From: Akkermansiaceae bacterium
GTDB lineage: Bacteria > Verrucomicrobiota > Verrucomicrobiia > Verrucomicrobiales > Akkermansiaceae
Assembly (NCBI GenBank): GCA_025363295.1
Contig: JANYEC010000012.1
Span: 1 to 46,101, forward strand
Length of the DNA: 46,101 nucleotides
Direction: 5' to 3'
In this document: one piece after another, positions 27,206-34,061 of the stretch
Numbering within the stretch: position 1 is the stretch's first letter
Layout of the letters: the number at the start of each line of letters is the position of its first letter
Notes under the pieces: model-generated
What the model saw: the letters and a program-made list of their open reading frames with translations, nothing else
The model's database searches: none
Told to the model about the DNA's origin: nothing
Made by a program: the position numbers and the translations under genes

Positions 27206-27406
27206 TCAGGCTTTTCTGCAATCCTGAATCACAAGATTTCAGAGAAAGCATCACCTCCCAAATTAAAATGGCTACCCTGTATGCTTTCTTAAGCTGTAAT
27301 CTTCCTGCTGCCACCTCCCTCAATTTTTCCCACTTCCACCGAAGGCAGATAGAACTCGAAGACTTAGATTCCAGTAGTTCAATCGCCTTGATTCGAGGGA
27401 AGAGAC

Positions 27407-28549
27407 ATGGTAAGCAATCCCATCATGAAAACAATTTTTTCTCTCCTGCTTGGAATTTCCTTGTTCGCAAATGGTCAGACCGCCGATCAGATAGATCGGA
27501 TCGCAAAGCTACAGGGGAAGCTTCTGGGAGAGGAAAGCGCAAAAAGTGCAAAAGCACGGCAGGAGACGGAGGCGTGGAAACAAAAGCAGATTGAGGAGCA
27601 GGAATTCTTAAAAACGCAAAATGAGGAAAGAACGGCAAAACAGGCACACGCGCAGATCGCGGATGAAAGCGCAAAGGATCGAAAGGTAATTGACGCCGAT
27701 TCATATGCCAAACTGTATGATCTTGCAATCGACAAGCTGGAAGCTCGTTTTCCACAGTGTTTTGATGAAGAAAGTATTTTTTTCAAAGCTCTAGATGCTA
27801 AAGTCATGACCGCAAAAAATGAGAAAAACGTCATCATGACAAACCCAGAATGGGTTTACAACTTAGCGAAAGATTTGGCATCTGAACTATCCGCGCAAGC
27901 AATTCCCGTGATCGTTAAGGATCTTCCTTCAGACAAGGCTGGAATCAAACTTCTCGCAGCAAAAAACGAAACCGAATTTAAGCAGCAGGAAGAGGCAAGG
28001 ATACTAGCCTCCAAACAAAAAAAAGATATTCCATCACAATCTCCAATTGAGGATCAACCGACAGCTGATCGCCCACAAACCACGCCCGACCCCAACGCTT
28101 TATTTAACGCCACTATGCAAAGGCTGTATGCTCAACGCCAAGTCGCGCAAAGTCCAACAGTTCCGCAGCAGCAGACTCTCAATCCTCGCCAACAATGCGA
28201 AGCCGATGTAGCAAATGAACTCAACCGTAATAGTGGTGTCACCATTGATATTGCCAGAGCACAAACACTGGCGAGATCATCTAATAATCCAGCGGCGCAA
28301 CGTGAAGGTTACAGAATGTTGGCTGAGGCAGAACTCCAAAGAAAGGAACACGCAATTAATCAAAGTCTAGCGGCGGGGAATATAACAAATGAACAGGCCG
28401 ATTTGGCAATTATGCGATTGGAACAAGAAAGAACAGCCGCCGAGACGCGAGAACAATTGGACGATATCCACCAACAGCAAATCCGCAACGAAGATGAACT
28501 TCTGAGAATCCGAATGGAGGCAGAAAGCCGCAGTAACTATCGAAGATAA
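27407..28549 (+). CDS. Exported coiled-coil protein, island cargo, unknown function
   Basis: 380 residues; the only rightward gene of the element. A signal peptide (MKTIFSLLLGISLFANG) begins at Met-7 (27425). The ATG at 27407 has a GAGG-type ribosome binding site, so the longer start is kept. Residues 30-85 are a Lys/Glu/Gln-rich coiled coil, 95-190 a mixed globular part, and 195-260 a Gln/Pro-rich linker. Residues 260-370 form another long helical region full of Gln, Arg and Glu. Two cysteines remain after processing (near 117 and 264). Base composition is visibly richer in A than neighbouring genes, consistent with a separate origin. Its 3' end abuts a truncated gene fragment on the other strand, marking a recombination joint. 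No family is recognised. Confidence 0.6.
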   Translation: MVSNPIMKTIFSLLLGISLFANGQTADQIDRIAKLQGKLLGEESAKSAKARQETEAWKQKQIEEQEFLKTQNEERTAKQAHAQIADESAKDRKVIDADSYAKLYDLAIDKLEARFPQCFDEESIFFKALDAKVMTAKNEKNVIMTNPEWVYNLAKDLASELSAQAIPVIVKDLPSDKAGIKLLAAKNETEFKQQEEARILASKQKKDIPSQSPIEDQPTADRPQTTPDPNALFNATMQRLYAQRQVAQSPTVPQQQTLNPRQQCEADVANELNRNSGVTIDIARAQTLARSSNNPAAQREGYRMLAEAELQRKEHAINQSLAAGNITNEQADLAIMRLEQERTAAETREQLDDIHQQQIRNEDELLRIRMEAESRSNYRR

Positions 28550-28601
28550 ACCCGGCACGATCCGCGCCCGTCTGGCCACCGCTCACAATCCGTTCGATCA
28601 C
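28550..28601 (-). pseudogene. 5' fragment of a molybdenum-carrier-like (YpsA/DprA-fold) gene
   Basis: Reading leftward from a GTG at 28601, the first 16-17 codons give MIERIVSGGQTGADRAG (first residue from GTG). This is the highly recognisable N-terminus of the putative molybdenum carrier family, a nucleotide-binding Rossmann-like fold. After that the sequence runs into the end of the coiled-coil cargo gene and resembles the family no longer. Only the first 50 bp survive. A 12-bp palindrome (GTTACGCGTAAC, 28604-28615) lies just in front. Confidence 0.6.
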
Positions 28602-28716
28602 GCGTTACGCGTAACTCCAAGTGACCATCCCAGCCAGCATGGAATCGGCACGAAGAATGTGCCAACATCAAGAGGTTACGATGAGAACGAACGCAGTGAG
28701 TCCCATGAAGCCGGGT

Positions 28717-29217
28717 TCATCGTGATTCATCACGGTTCCGACCGCTCCGGTCCAAAGCTGAAACGATGGATTTCGCCCGCTCACGGATCGCATCGAGATT
28801 GCTGGGGCCGGCATGAACCTCATGCTTTTCAGGTTCTTTCCATCCCATCAACTCACAGAGCAGGCGGGCGCATTCGATTTTTCCAATCATCTTCACCCGC
28901 TTTCGTCCTTCCCGGTCGATGGTGTATTCCTGAGCCAAGGGGCTGTTTTCATCAACTTCCCCGATTGGGGTCCGCACCGCGTTCATGAGATGACGGGCCA
29001 AATCCTCGCGTTTCAATTCCAGTTTGGCAGATGACTTTGCCCTGAATTCCGCAATGCGCGACTTCACCCCATCATTTGCCATCAATCTCGTGGCGTTCGC
29101 CTCGGCGTTCTTCCCTTTGTTCGAGTATCCGGCTTCGGTGTATGCCCGCACTGCCGGCACACCGGAGGCAACCAGTTCGGCGAATCGTTCGTGGCGGATG
29201 TTCATGGCGTCCAGCAT
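28717..29217 (-). CDS. Phage terminase small subunit (TerS-like)
   Basis: 166 residues. The N-terminal half has the small-terminase pattern: NIRHERFAELVASG near residues 6-19, then AYTEAGYS near 25-32, a Lys/Gly-rich turn, ANATRLMAN and VKSRIAEFRA. This is a helix-turn-helix domain that binds phage pac or cos DNA. The rest is helical with charged residues, suited to oligomerisation. Start is at ATG 29217 or the in-frame ATG at 29205. No large terminase is present anywhere in the element. A lone terS is a hallmark of phage satellites, where it redirects the helper's packaging motor to satellite DNA. It lies 180 bp downstream of the helicase gene on the same strand, in the late position of the leftward gene block. 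Confidence 0.78.
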   Translation of the reverse strand: MLDAMNIRHERFAELVASGVPAVRAYTEAGYSNKGKNAEANATRLMANDGVKSRIAEFRAKSSAKLELKREDLARHLMNAVRTPIGEVDENSPLAQEYTIDREGRKRVKMIGKIECARLLCELMGWKEPEKHEVHAGPSNLDAIRERAKSIVSALDRSGRNRDESR

Positions 29218-29397
29218 AGGTTTATTCTGGCATCGTTCAACGGGCGCGGATTGCAGGATGGCGACTCGTTAGGGTGCTCGCGAAACATATTGCGCTGCGC
29301 ATGCTATGAAACGGCTATGCGTGCCGCGTCCGCCGGTGACGGGTGGCGATTTCAGAGATGTGACAAGGCAGCTCATAATTTTCTGAAAGTGAAAAAC

Positions 29398-30894
29398 TTA
29401 CTCAACCTTTCCACCTTCCGGGCGGGTGAGGCGATATTGCACGGTTCCCTGAAACGTGCGGATATCAGTGACGAAGGGGCTTTCGTGCTTGGCTAGGTAA
29501 GTTAGACTACGTCCGCAAGTTGCATGGAAGCGGAGTAGCGTTTGCGCCTGCGATGCGGTGGGTGAATCTCGATCCTCCAAGTTGCTTTGGACTTCGGCGG
29601 CGGGCATCCATTTCGATTCTCCGGGAGTGATGCTGAAAAATCCCTTTTCCACGGCGAGGGCGATGAGATTTTCCAAGCGCTTCTCAGGTGAAATTTCCAT
29701 GACGGCATCGAGCAAAGTTTGATCTTTCCAGGCTGTCACACCGGATCGGGAATCGGATAGATGCTCGGGCACAGTAAAGCCTTCGAGGTGGTGAATAAAG
29801 GCGGACAGCTCCGAGCGGATGGCAGCGGCAAAGGCCAGCTTCTCGTCAACCGTCGAGGCTGGCATCGGGGTTTTGATCCGGCTGACTTTCAACAGGATGA
29901 TCTTGTCTTCGATGCCATCTTCCATCGGCGGGATGACGGAGAGGTTTTCAGGCGTTTCGTTACAACATACCATCACGCGCCACACGGGGCGGAGGCTTAA
30001 GGATGATTTCCGACGGGTGTTTATGGATACGTCCCCGGCATAGATGGATTCCTTGAAATTAGAACCGAACGCTTTCCGCGCCCGTGGGTCGGTGCTGCTC
30101 ACGCTGTCGTCAATCAAGAGAAGCTCCGTTCGCAGAATGTCGTCATTCCATGGCAAGCGGCCAGTCCATGCCGTCATGGGACTACCGGCGCGACCTCCAA
30201 GGATGATCTTTGAAATATGGGCGAGAAGTGATTTCCCGGCATTCGCCTCGCCCGCCAAGACGAGCATTGGTGCGGGCTGGTGAGTTTGTTTGCGTATAGC
30301 ATCCACTCCGCCTTTGAGCCAACCTAAGAAAACGCTCCGGGAATCACCTTCGGGAAACGCTTGGTCGAGAATATTTCCGATGAGCGGCCAATTTCCGGCG
30401 CAGGGTTCTATCATGTCCGGCTCGTCAGTGATGAGGAACTTCCGGCCTTCGCGCAGCATGATCCCCCGGCGATGCCCTGCCAGCCCGCCAGTCCAATCGC
30501 AAGCGCGGTCGAGTTCGATGTTTTCCAAATGATGAGTGACGAGGTCTTTCAAGTCATTCTCCGAGTGTCCGGTGGCACGTAGGTGTCGCTTGATCCCGGC
30601 GACGATGGGTGATTTCCGTCCGTAGGTTCGGTAATGCGTCCCAGTGTCCACAAGGTAGCTTCCTGACTCTGTAGCATAGAAAACGCGCTCCGGGTCGAAG
30701 GTCAGCTTGTCGGCATCGGGTGGAGAGGTTGAGTGAGTTTTCGACTTTGTGAAATTCTTAGAGTCCTCGGACTTAGCCTGTGGTGCGGGTTGAGGTTCCA
30801 CCGGCACGGCAGTCATTACGGCAGCGCGTAGGGCTTCCAGGCCTGCGGTATTGAGGATACCTCGGGCATCTTTTGCTAGGGCGGCTTTACTCAT
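29398..30894 (-). CDS. SF3-like replicative helicase (phage/plasmid primase C-terminal type)
   Basis: 498 residues. An N-terminal low-complexity Pro/Ser region (residues 30-60) is followed by a DUF5906-like helicase core. Walker A is GEANAGKS (215-222), Walker B is LLLIDD (258-263), and a conserved VMVCCNE segment near residue 310 sits at the place of motif C/sensor 1 of superfamily 3. These enzymes unwind the element's origin after excision. The C-terminal 130 residues look like a winged-helix DNA-binding tail. The start ATG overlaps the primase stop by 8 bp (ATGAGTAA), so the primase and helicase are made together as a split version of the fused primase-helicases seen in P4 and PICIs. Confidence 0.8.
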   Translation of the reverse strand: MSKAALAKDARGILNTAGLEALRAAVMTAVPVEPQPAPQAKSEDSKNFTKSKTHSTSPPDADKLTFDPERVFYATESGSYLVDTGTHYRTYGRKSPIVAGIKRHLRATGHSENDLKDLVTHHLENIELDRACDWTGGLAGHRRGIMLREGRKFLITDEPDMIEPCAGNWPLIGNILDQAFPEGDSRSVFLGWLKGGVDAIRKQTHQPAPMLVLAGEANAGKSLLAHISKIILGGRAGSPMTAWTGRLPWNDDILRTELLLIDDSVSSTDPRARKAFGSNFKESIYAGDVSINTRRKSSLSLRPVWRVMVCCNETPENLSVIPPMEDGIEDKIILLKVSRIKTPMPASTVDEKLAFAAAIRSELSAFIHHLEGFTVPEHLSDSRSGVTAWKDQTLLDAVMEISPEKRLENLIALAVEKGFFSITPGESKWMPAAEVQSNLEDRDSPTASQAQTLLRFHATCGRSLTYLAKHESPFVTDIRTFQGTVQYRLTRPEGGKVE

Positions 30895-31876
30895 GGCTTG
30901 CAGTTCCCTTCCATGTCAGGATTTCGAATGCGTGCCCTTTCAAGATGGCGGCAACGGAGGCTGTGGCGGTGCGCCCTGGTTGATCGGTGTCGAAACACAA
31001 GATGACCCGTTTCCCTCGGAAAAGCTGTGCCCATTCTCGCAGAAACGACGTACCCGGTGATGCCACGCAAGCGGCGGTGCCATCGGCTTCGAGTCCGGCA
31101 GCGATCAGGGCGAGGGTGTCGCTTTCCCCTTCCGTGACATAGACGGTTTCGGTTTCGGGCGTCACCCATTCCATGCGCCAAGGAGCGAGGGCTTTCCCGA
31201 CGATCCACCGGAAACGGAACTTGCCGGTCGGGTCCGGGTTTCTCCATTTCAACCCATGCGGATAGGCATAGCAAAGCCATCCGTTAGCAAGTCCAAGCCC
31301 GGAGCTTCCCCATGAGGCCAAGCGGAGCGTTTCGCGGTCGAGTCCAAGGCTTGCGCCGATGTCGTCAACGATGGGTTCCTCAGCCCAGAACGCATCGGAA
31401 AACGCCAGTCTTGCGGCGTGAATGGTTTCCCGCTCGGCAGCGGATAGTACGAAAGACGGCTCGGGTTGCTTGGCTGGCCTTGGCGGTACCGTGGCTGGCC
31501 TTGTGGCGGTTCCTGCGGTTGATTGCGGCAGATAGACACCAAGGGTGGCGGCGACGTCGGCAACGGCCTCGGGAAAGGTCGAACTACGGCCCAGCCATTT
31601 CGAGACTTCGAAAACGTCGCCGGTGAATCCGCAAGGGAAACAACCGCAGGTTTCGTAATCGGTGCCGAAAACCGCGAAGCTCGGGGCGCGGTCGTCATGG
31701 ACTGGACACCGCCCGACAAGCCGGGTTCCGTTCCTACGGAGTTCCACGCCACGGGCGGCGAGGTAGTCCGGCAAGCGGTAGCGCATGGCTTCGAGTGCCG
31801 CCAGATGGAAACGCCCGTTTGGCTCTGAGGATTCATTGCTGACGCGGCTTCTTTTTGTTGAGGATGACTTTTTCAT
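30887..31876 (-). CDS. CHC2 zinc-finger / TOPRIM primase
   Basis: 329 residues from the ATG at 31876; a start at 31909 would add 11 residues. The chosen ATG forms an ATGA overlap with the small membrane gene upstream. The zinc finger has C57-x2-H60 (CPVH) and C79-x2-C82 (CFPC), as in DnaG-type primases. After a linker, a TOPRIM domain follows: VTEGESD with E249, then CFDTDQPG with D296 and D298. It makes RNA primers for replication of the excised element. A DnaB-binding domain is absent, and the partner is the helicase gene that overlaps its end. GC-rich codon use resembles the host more than the cargo gene does. Confidence 0.85.
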   Translation of the reverse strand: MKKSSSTKRSRVSNESSEPNGRFHLAALEAMRYRLPDYLAARGVELRRNGTRLVGRCPVHDDRAPSFAVFGTDYETCGCFPCGFTGDVFEVSKWLGRSSTFPEAVADVAATLGVYLPQSTAGTATRPATVPPRPAKQPEPSFVLSAAERETIHAARLAFSDAFWAEEPIVDDIGASLGLDRETLRLASWGSSGLGLANGWLCYAYPHGLKWRNPDPTGKFRFRWIVGKALAPWRMEWVTPETETVYVTEGESDTLALIAAGLEADGTAACVASPGTSFLREWAQLFRGKRVILCFDTDQPGRTATASVAAILKGHAFEILTWKGTASHE

Positions 31877-31986
31877 GGAGTCACTAAGATCAGAGGTTGA
31901 ATGACCCACCGAGTCATGAGGGTGAACAGTGCCACGCCAAGAACGATGAGAACGACGCCGACAAAGAGTTTACGGTCGGGTTTCAT
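31873..31986 (-). CDS. 37-residue single-TM protein, translationally coupled
   Basis: A short gene encoding 37 residues: MKPDRKLFVG, a hydrophobic run VVLIVLGVALFTLM, then TRWVIQPL and a short tail. Its ATG (31986-31984) overlaps the stop of the HTH gene as ATGA. Its own TGA overlaps the primase ATG as ATGA (31876-31873). Both overlaps, the clear basic N-terminus and the membrane helix make it a convincing gene despite its size. It is expected in the inner membrane. The role is unknown; small membrane proteins of phages and satellites can act in superinfection exclusion or host-phage interference, but nothing here shows that. Confidence 0.65.
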   Translation of the reverse strand: MKPDRKLFVGVVLIVLGVALFTLMTRWVIQPLILVTP

Positions 31987-32267
31987 GCTTCCCCCTCTCC
32001 ACCACTCGCCATGCTCTCAATGTATGCGGCGATGGAGTCCATCGAGAAAAGGCGCTTCCCTCTCAATTTTCCGCGCTCGCGCAATGACGAGCTGCGAATC
32101 TTCCCATCTTCCGTTAGACGGTACAGAGTTGACTTGCAGATCCCAAAGCGGCTTTGAACCGCCCGGGCATCACCCCACTCGGGGCGGACTTGGTTTACGT
32201 TTTTTGGCGGGACGGCATTGCCAGCGGGCAGGCCGTGTTGACTTTGTGCTTGTGTGGTCGGTCTCAT
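31983..32267 (-). CDS. HTH protein, AlpA/excisionase-like
   Basis: 94 residues. Residues about 35-65 form a MerR/AlpA-type winged HTH: ARAVQSRFGICKSTLYRLTEDGKI, read as two helices (residues 34-42 and 46-53). This is followed by basic wing residues (LRERGKLRGKRLF) and a final helix SMDSIAAYIESM. Such small proteins act as recombination directionality factors or as activators of integrase and satellite genes (AlpA of P4). It is the first gene of the replication operon, and its ATG lies in the loop of an inverted repeat that may be its own operator. It ends with an ATGA overlap into the small membrane gene. Confidence 0.72.
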   Translation of the reverse strand: MRPTTQAQSQHGLPAGNAVPPKNVNQVRPEWGDARAVQSRFGICKSTLYRLTEDGKIRSSSLRERGKLRGKRLFSMDSIAAYIESMASGGEGEA

Positions 32268-32287
32268 AACGAGACCCGGACACTATA
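32260..32287 (-). promoter_or_regulatory. Putative promoter/operator of the element's replication operon
   Basis: On the minus strand a TATAGT -10-like box (32287-32282) lies about 15 bp before the HTH start codon. A 6-bp inverted repeat GGTCTC/GAGACC (32260-32265 with 32271-32276) brackets the ATG and the predicted transcription start. No good -35 box or ribosome binding site is seen, so leaderless or activator-dependent expression is possible. The 165-bp spacer up to the integrase stop holds no other gene. Confidence 0.35.
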
Positions 32288-32432
32288 CAGGAATTTAACG
32301 GATTTACACGGGCGCAGATACTTTACCGCCTATTAGAATTTACCTCCTCGAAATTAATGACTTATGGAAATAATCAAAGCCCAGACTCAGGATTTTCGAT
32401 ATTTTCTTGGACAGCGCCCCTCGATGAGAGCG

Positions 32433-33782
32433 TCAAACGCTCGGCATTTTCTCCACGGCTCGGGCGAGGGTTTCGCGTTCGTGGTGGGTGTATCCCGAAT
32501 GCACTTCGGCGGATTCATGACCAACGATGCGGCGACGAATTTCCTCAGACACGTCGGCATTTGCCAGCGTCGAGGTGAGGCTGTGGCGAAGGGCGTGGAA
32601 GCTCCGGGAATGTTGCGCTCGCTGACCTCCCTTGGTCCCCTCCCGCTTCGTGCCACGGTCGATCTTGCCCGCGTCCATGATGGCGACGAATTGCGAGGAC
32701 AGGCCAGCATTTCCCGAAACGGAGGTCTTGAACAGGACGGGAAATAGCGGCTCATCATCCTTGCCGATGTTTCGCCCCTGCAACCAACTCACGAGGCGAG
32801 GATGTAACGGAACTTCCAAGCGCTTCCGCTTCCGGTCGGTCTTGGCTGGCATGAAGGAAAGTGTCTTCCGCTTGAGGTTCAAATTCCCCCAGGTCAGGCG
32901 GGCACAATCTCCCAACCTCGCTCCCGCATAGAATCCGACGAGGATCATCCCTTGCCAATCTTGGCTTCGAGCGGCGCGGGTATCGGTGCCGAGCGTCCTG
33001 TCAGAAAAGACGGCTGATTGCCATTCGTCTCCCCCTGCGGCATTTACCAGCTTGCTGACTTCCGCAACGGTGAATACCTCACGCTCAATCGAATCATCCT
33101 CTGGTAATTTCTCTAACGCCGAGCATGGACTTGCAAGTAACAACCCTTCACGCAGCGCGGAGCGGAACATGCCGGCGATGTCGCGGGCGAAGTGGTTCGC
33201 GGTCTTGGCCGTGCGGCGAAGAGTGTCTTCTTTTTCGCCTCGCTTTTTCGCCGGTGCCGCCTTCTTGCCTGCCGTCCATCCAACCCGGATCGCATCGCGG
33301 AATGATCGCACGTCTGCCTTGGTGATGGCTTCCAGTTTCACGTCAGCCTTGTCCCCAAGCCATGCGAGGAACGCATTCACGCTGCCGGTGTAACGTCTCA
33401 CAGTGGCAGGTTTGCCGGTAGTGGCTTTCACGGCGAGCCAATCGGCGGCCCATGTCCGCACGGTGTAGAATTTCAGCGTCTCGCCGGTCGAGACTTCACA
33501 CAAGCGGGCGAGCAACTCCCGTGCCCTGGCTTCGGATAGTTCCCCCTTGGCGGCAGCGGCCGCGGCCTCGGAGAGAATGGAGTAAGCCTTTGAACCGTTC
33601 GCACCGGTGGCGGTGCTGGCGGAGCATTCCAGCTCTTCGAGGCGGATTGCCTCAGTCATCGCCTCTGAACGCTTCTTTTGCTTCGTGGACTTCTTCAGGC
33701 GGCGGGTGCTGCCATCCGCTTGCGGAACATCGAAGGCGGCAATCCAGAACGGGGAATTTGGGCGTTTGATGAGTGTGGCCAT
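32433..33782 (-). CDS. Tyrosine recombinase / integrase
   Basis: 449 residues. The N-terminal arm-binding part and a SAM-like core-binding domain (about residues 100-215) precede the catalytic domain. The signature residues are present: R289 in AGARLGD, a Lys in the TDRKRKR beta-hairpin near 315-320, H396-x-x-R399 in FHALRH, H422 in VGHES and the nucleophile Y431 in SGYTHH. It integrates the element by recombination at tRNA-Lys. It reads leftward from a start at 33782, 128 bp inside the right attachment repeat. The intervening segment holds a 9-bp inverted repeat. Length and domain order are those of phage and genomic-island integrases. Confidence 0.93.
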   Translation of the reverse strand: MATLIKRPNSPFWIAAFDVPQADGSTRRLKKSTKQKKRSEAMTEAIRLEELECSASTATGANGSKAYSILSEAAAAAAKGELSEARARELLARLCEVSTGETLKFYTVRTWAADWLAVKATTGKPATVRRYTGSVNAFLAWLGDKADVKLEAITKADVRSFRDAIRVGWTAGKKAAPAKKRGEKEDTLRRTAKTANHFARDIAGMFRSALREGLLLASPCSALEKLPEDDSIEREVFTVAEVSKLVNAAGGDEWQSAVFSDRTLGTDTRAARSQDWQGMILVGFYAGARLGDCARLTWGNLNLKRKTLSFMPAKTDRKRKRLEVPLHPRLVSWLQGRNIGKDDEPLFPVLFKTSVSGNAGLSSQFVAIMDAGKIDRGTKREGTKGGQRAQHSRSFHALRHSLTSTLANADVSEEIRRRIVGHESAEVHSGYTHHERETLARAVEKMPSV

Positions 33783-33819
33783 GATCGTAGAAATGAGATT
33801 TTTGAGTGAGAACGAGAGC

Positions 33820-33859
33820 GGGAACGGATTTAGGGACTTTAAAGCATTTCTCCGTTCCC
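33820..33859. repeat. 9-bp inverted repeat between int and attR
   Basis: GGGAACGGA (33820-33828) and TCCGTTCCC (33851-33859) are perfect inverted copies separated by 22 bp. With no T-run it is not a terminator. Position upstream of int and inside the attachment region suggests an operator or an integrase/Xis arm-type binding site. Confidence 0.5.
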
Positions 33860-33910
33860 ACTTTCAAGAAAAATGCACAACTTATTGATATTTAGATGTC
33901 AATAATCCAA

Positions 33911-33948
33911 TCCTGGGTTCGAGTCCCAGTCCTCGTACTTCCTTCATT
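33911..33948. repeat. Right attachment repeat (attR)
   Basis: 38 bp identical to 26073-26110: the T-arm and acceptor 3' strand of tRNA-Lys plus 11 bp downstream. No tRNA 5' half precedes it, so this is the displaced 3' end left by integration. Host sequence resumes immediately after it. Confidence 0.92.
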
Positions 33949-34061
33949 ATAAGCTCCACGCAAGTGAGTTGAAACCCGCCGACGCTCAGGCAGCGTGCGA
34001 AAGATTCAGCGGAATTTCTGACAAATGGTATGCGGGATGCAGAGTGGAAACGCCCATTCCG

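Larger units (their letters stand above)
26073..33948. mobile_element. Integrated phage-satellite-like element (PICI-like) in tRNA-Lys
   Basis: About 7.84 kb between identical 38-bp direct repeats, the left one overlapping the 3' end of tRNA-Lys. Cargo read leftward: tyrosine integrase, HTH/AlpA-like protein, 37-residue membrane protein, CHC2/TOPRIM primase, SF3-like helicase and terminase small subunit. A rightward secreted coiled-coil protein and degenerate gene pieces fill the left third. No capsid, portal, tail, lysis or large terminase gene is present. This set matches phage-inducible chromosomal islands, which use terS to redirect packaging of a helper phage; the helper is unknown. The host-typical GTTAG pentamer is about fourfold rarer inside. 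The integrase sits at the tRNA-distal end, which is less common. Confidence 0.85.

Noticed and set aside
28604..28615. 12-bp palindrome GTTACGCGTAAC as an attachment site or origin
   Set aside because: Single copy in the region, with no second copy or iterons; kept only as a note beside the truncated gene.
32330..32352. AGGAGG-type ribosome binding site on the minus strand upstream of the HTH gene
   Set aside because: No ATG, GTG or TTG lies at usable distance; only an ATT-started 11-codon frame follows, too weak to call.
33820..33859. Inverted repeat as a transcription terminator
   Set aside because: The spacer is 22 bp and no T-run follows on either strand.
26073..33948. Intact prophage
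   Set aside because: No capsid, portal, tail, lysis or large terminase genes; only replication, integration and terS functions are present.
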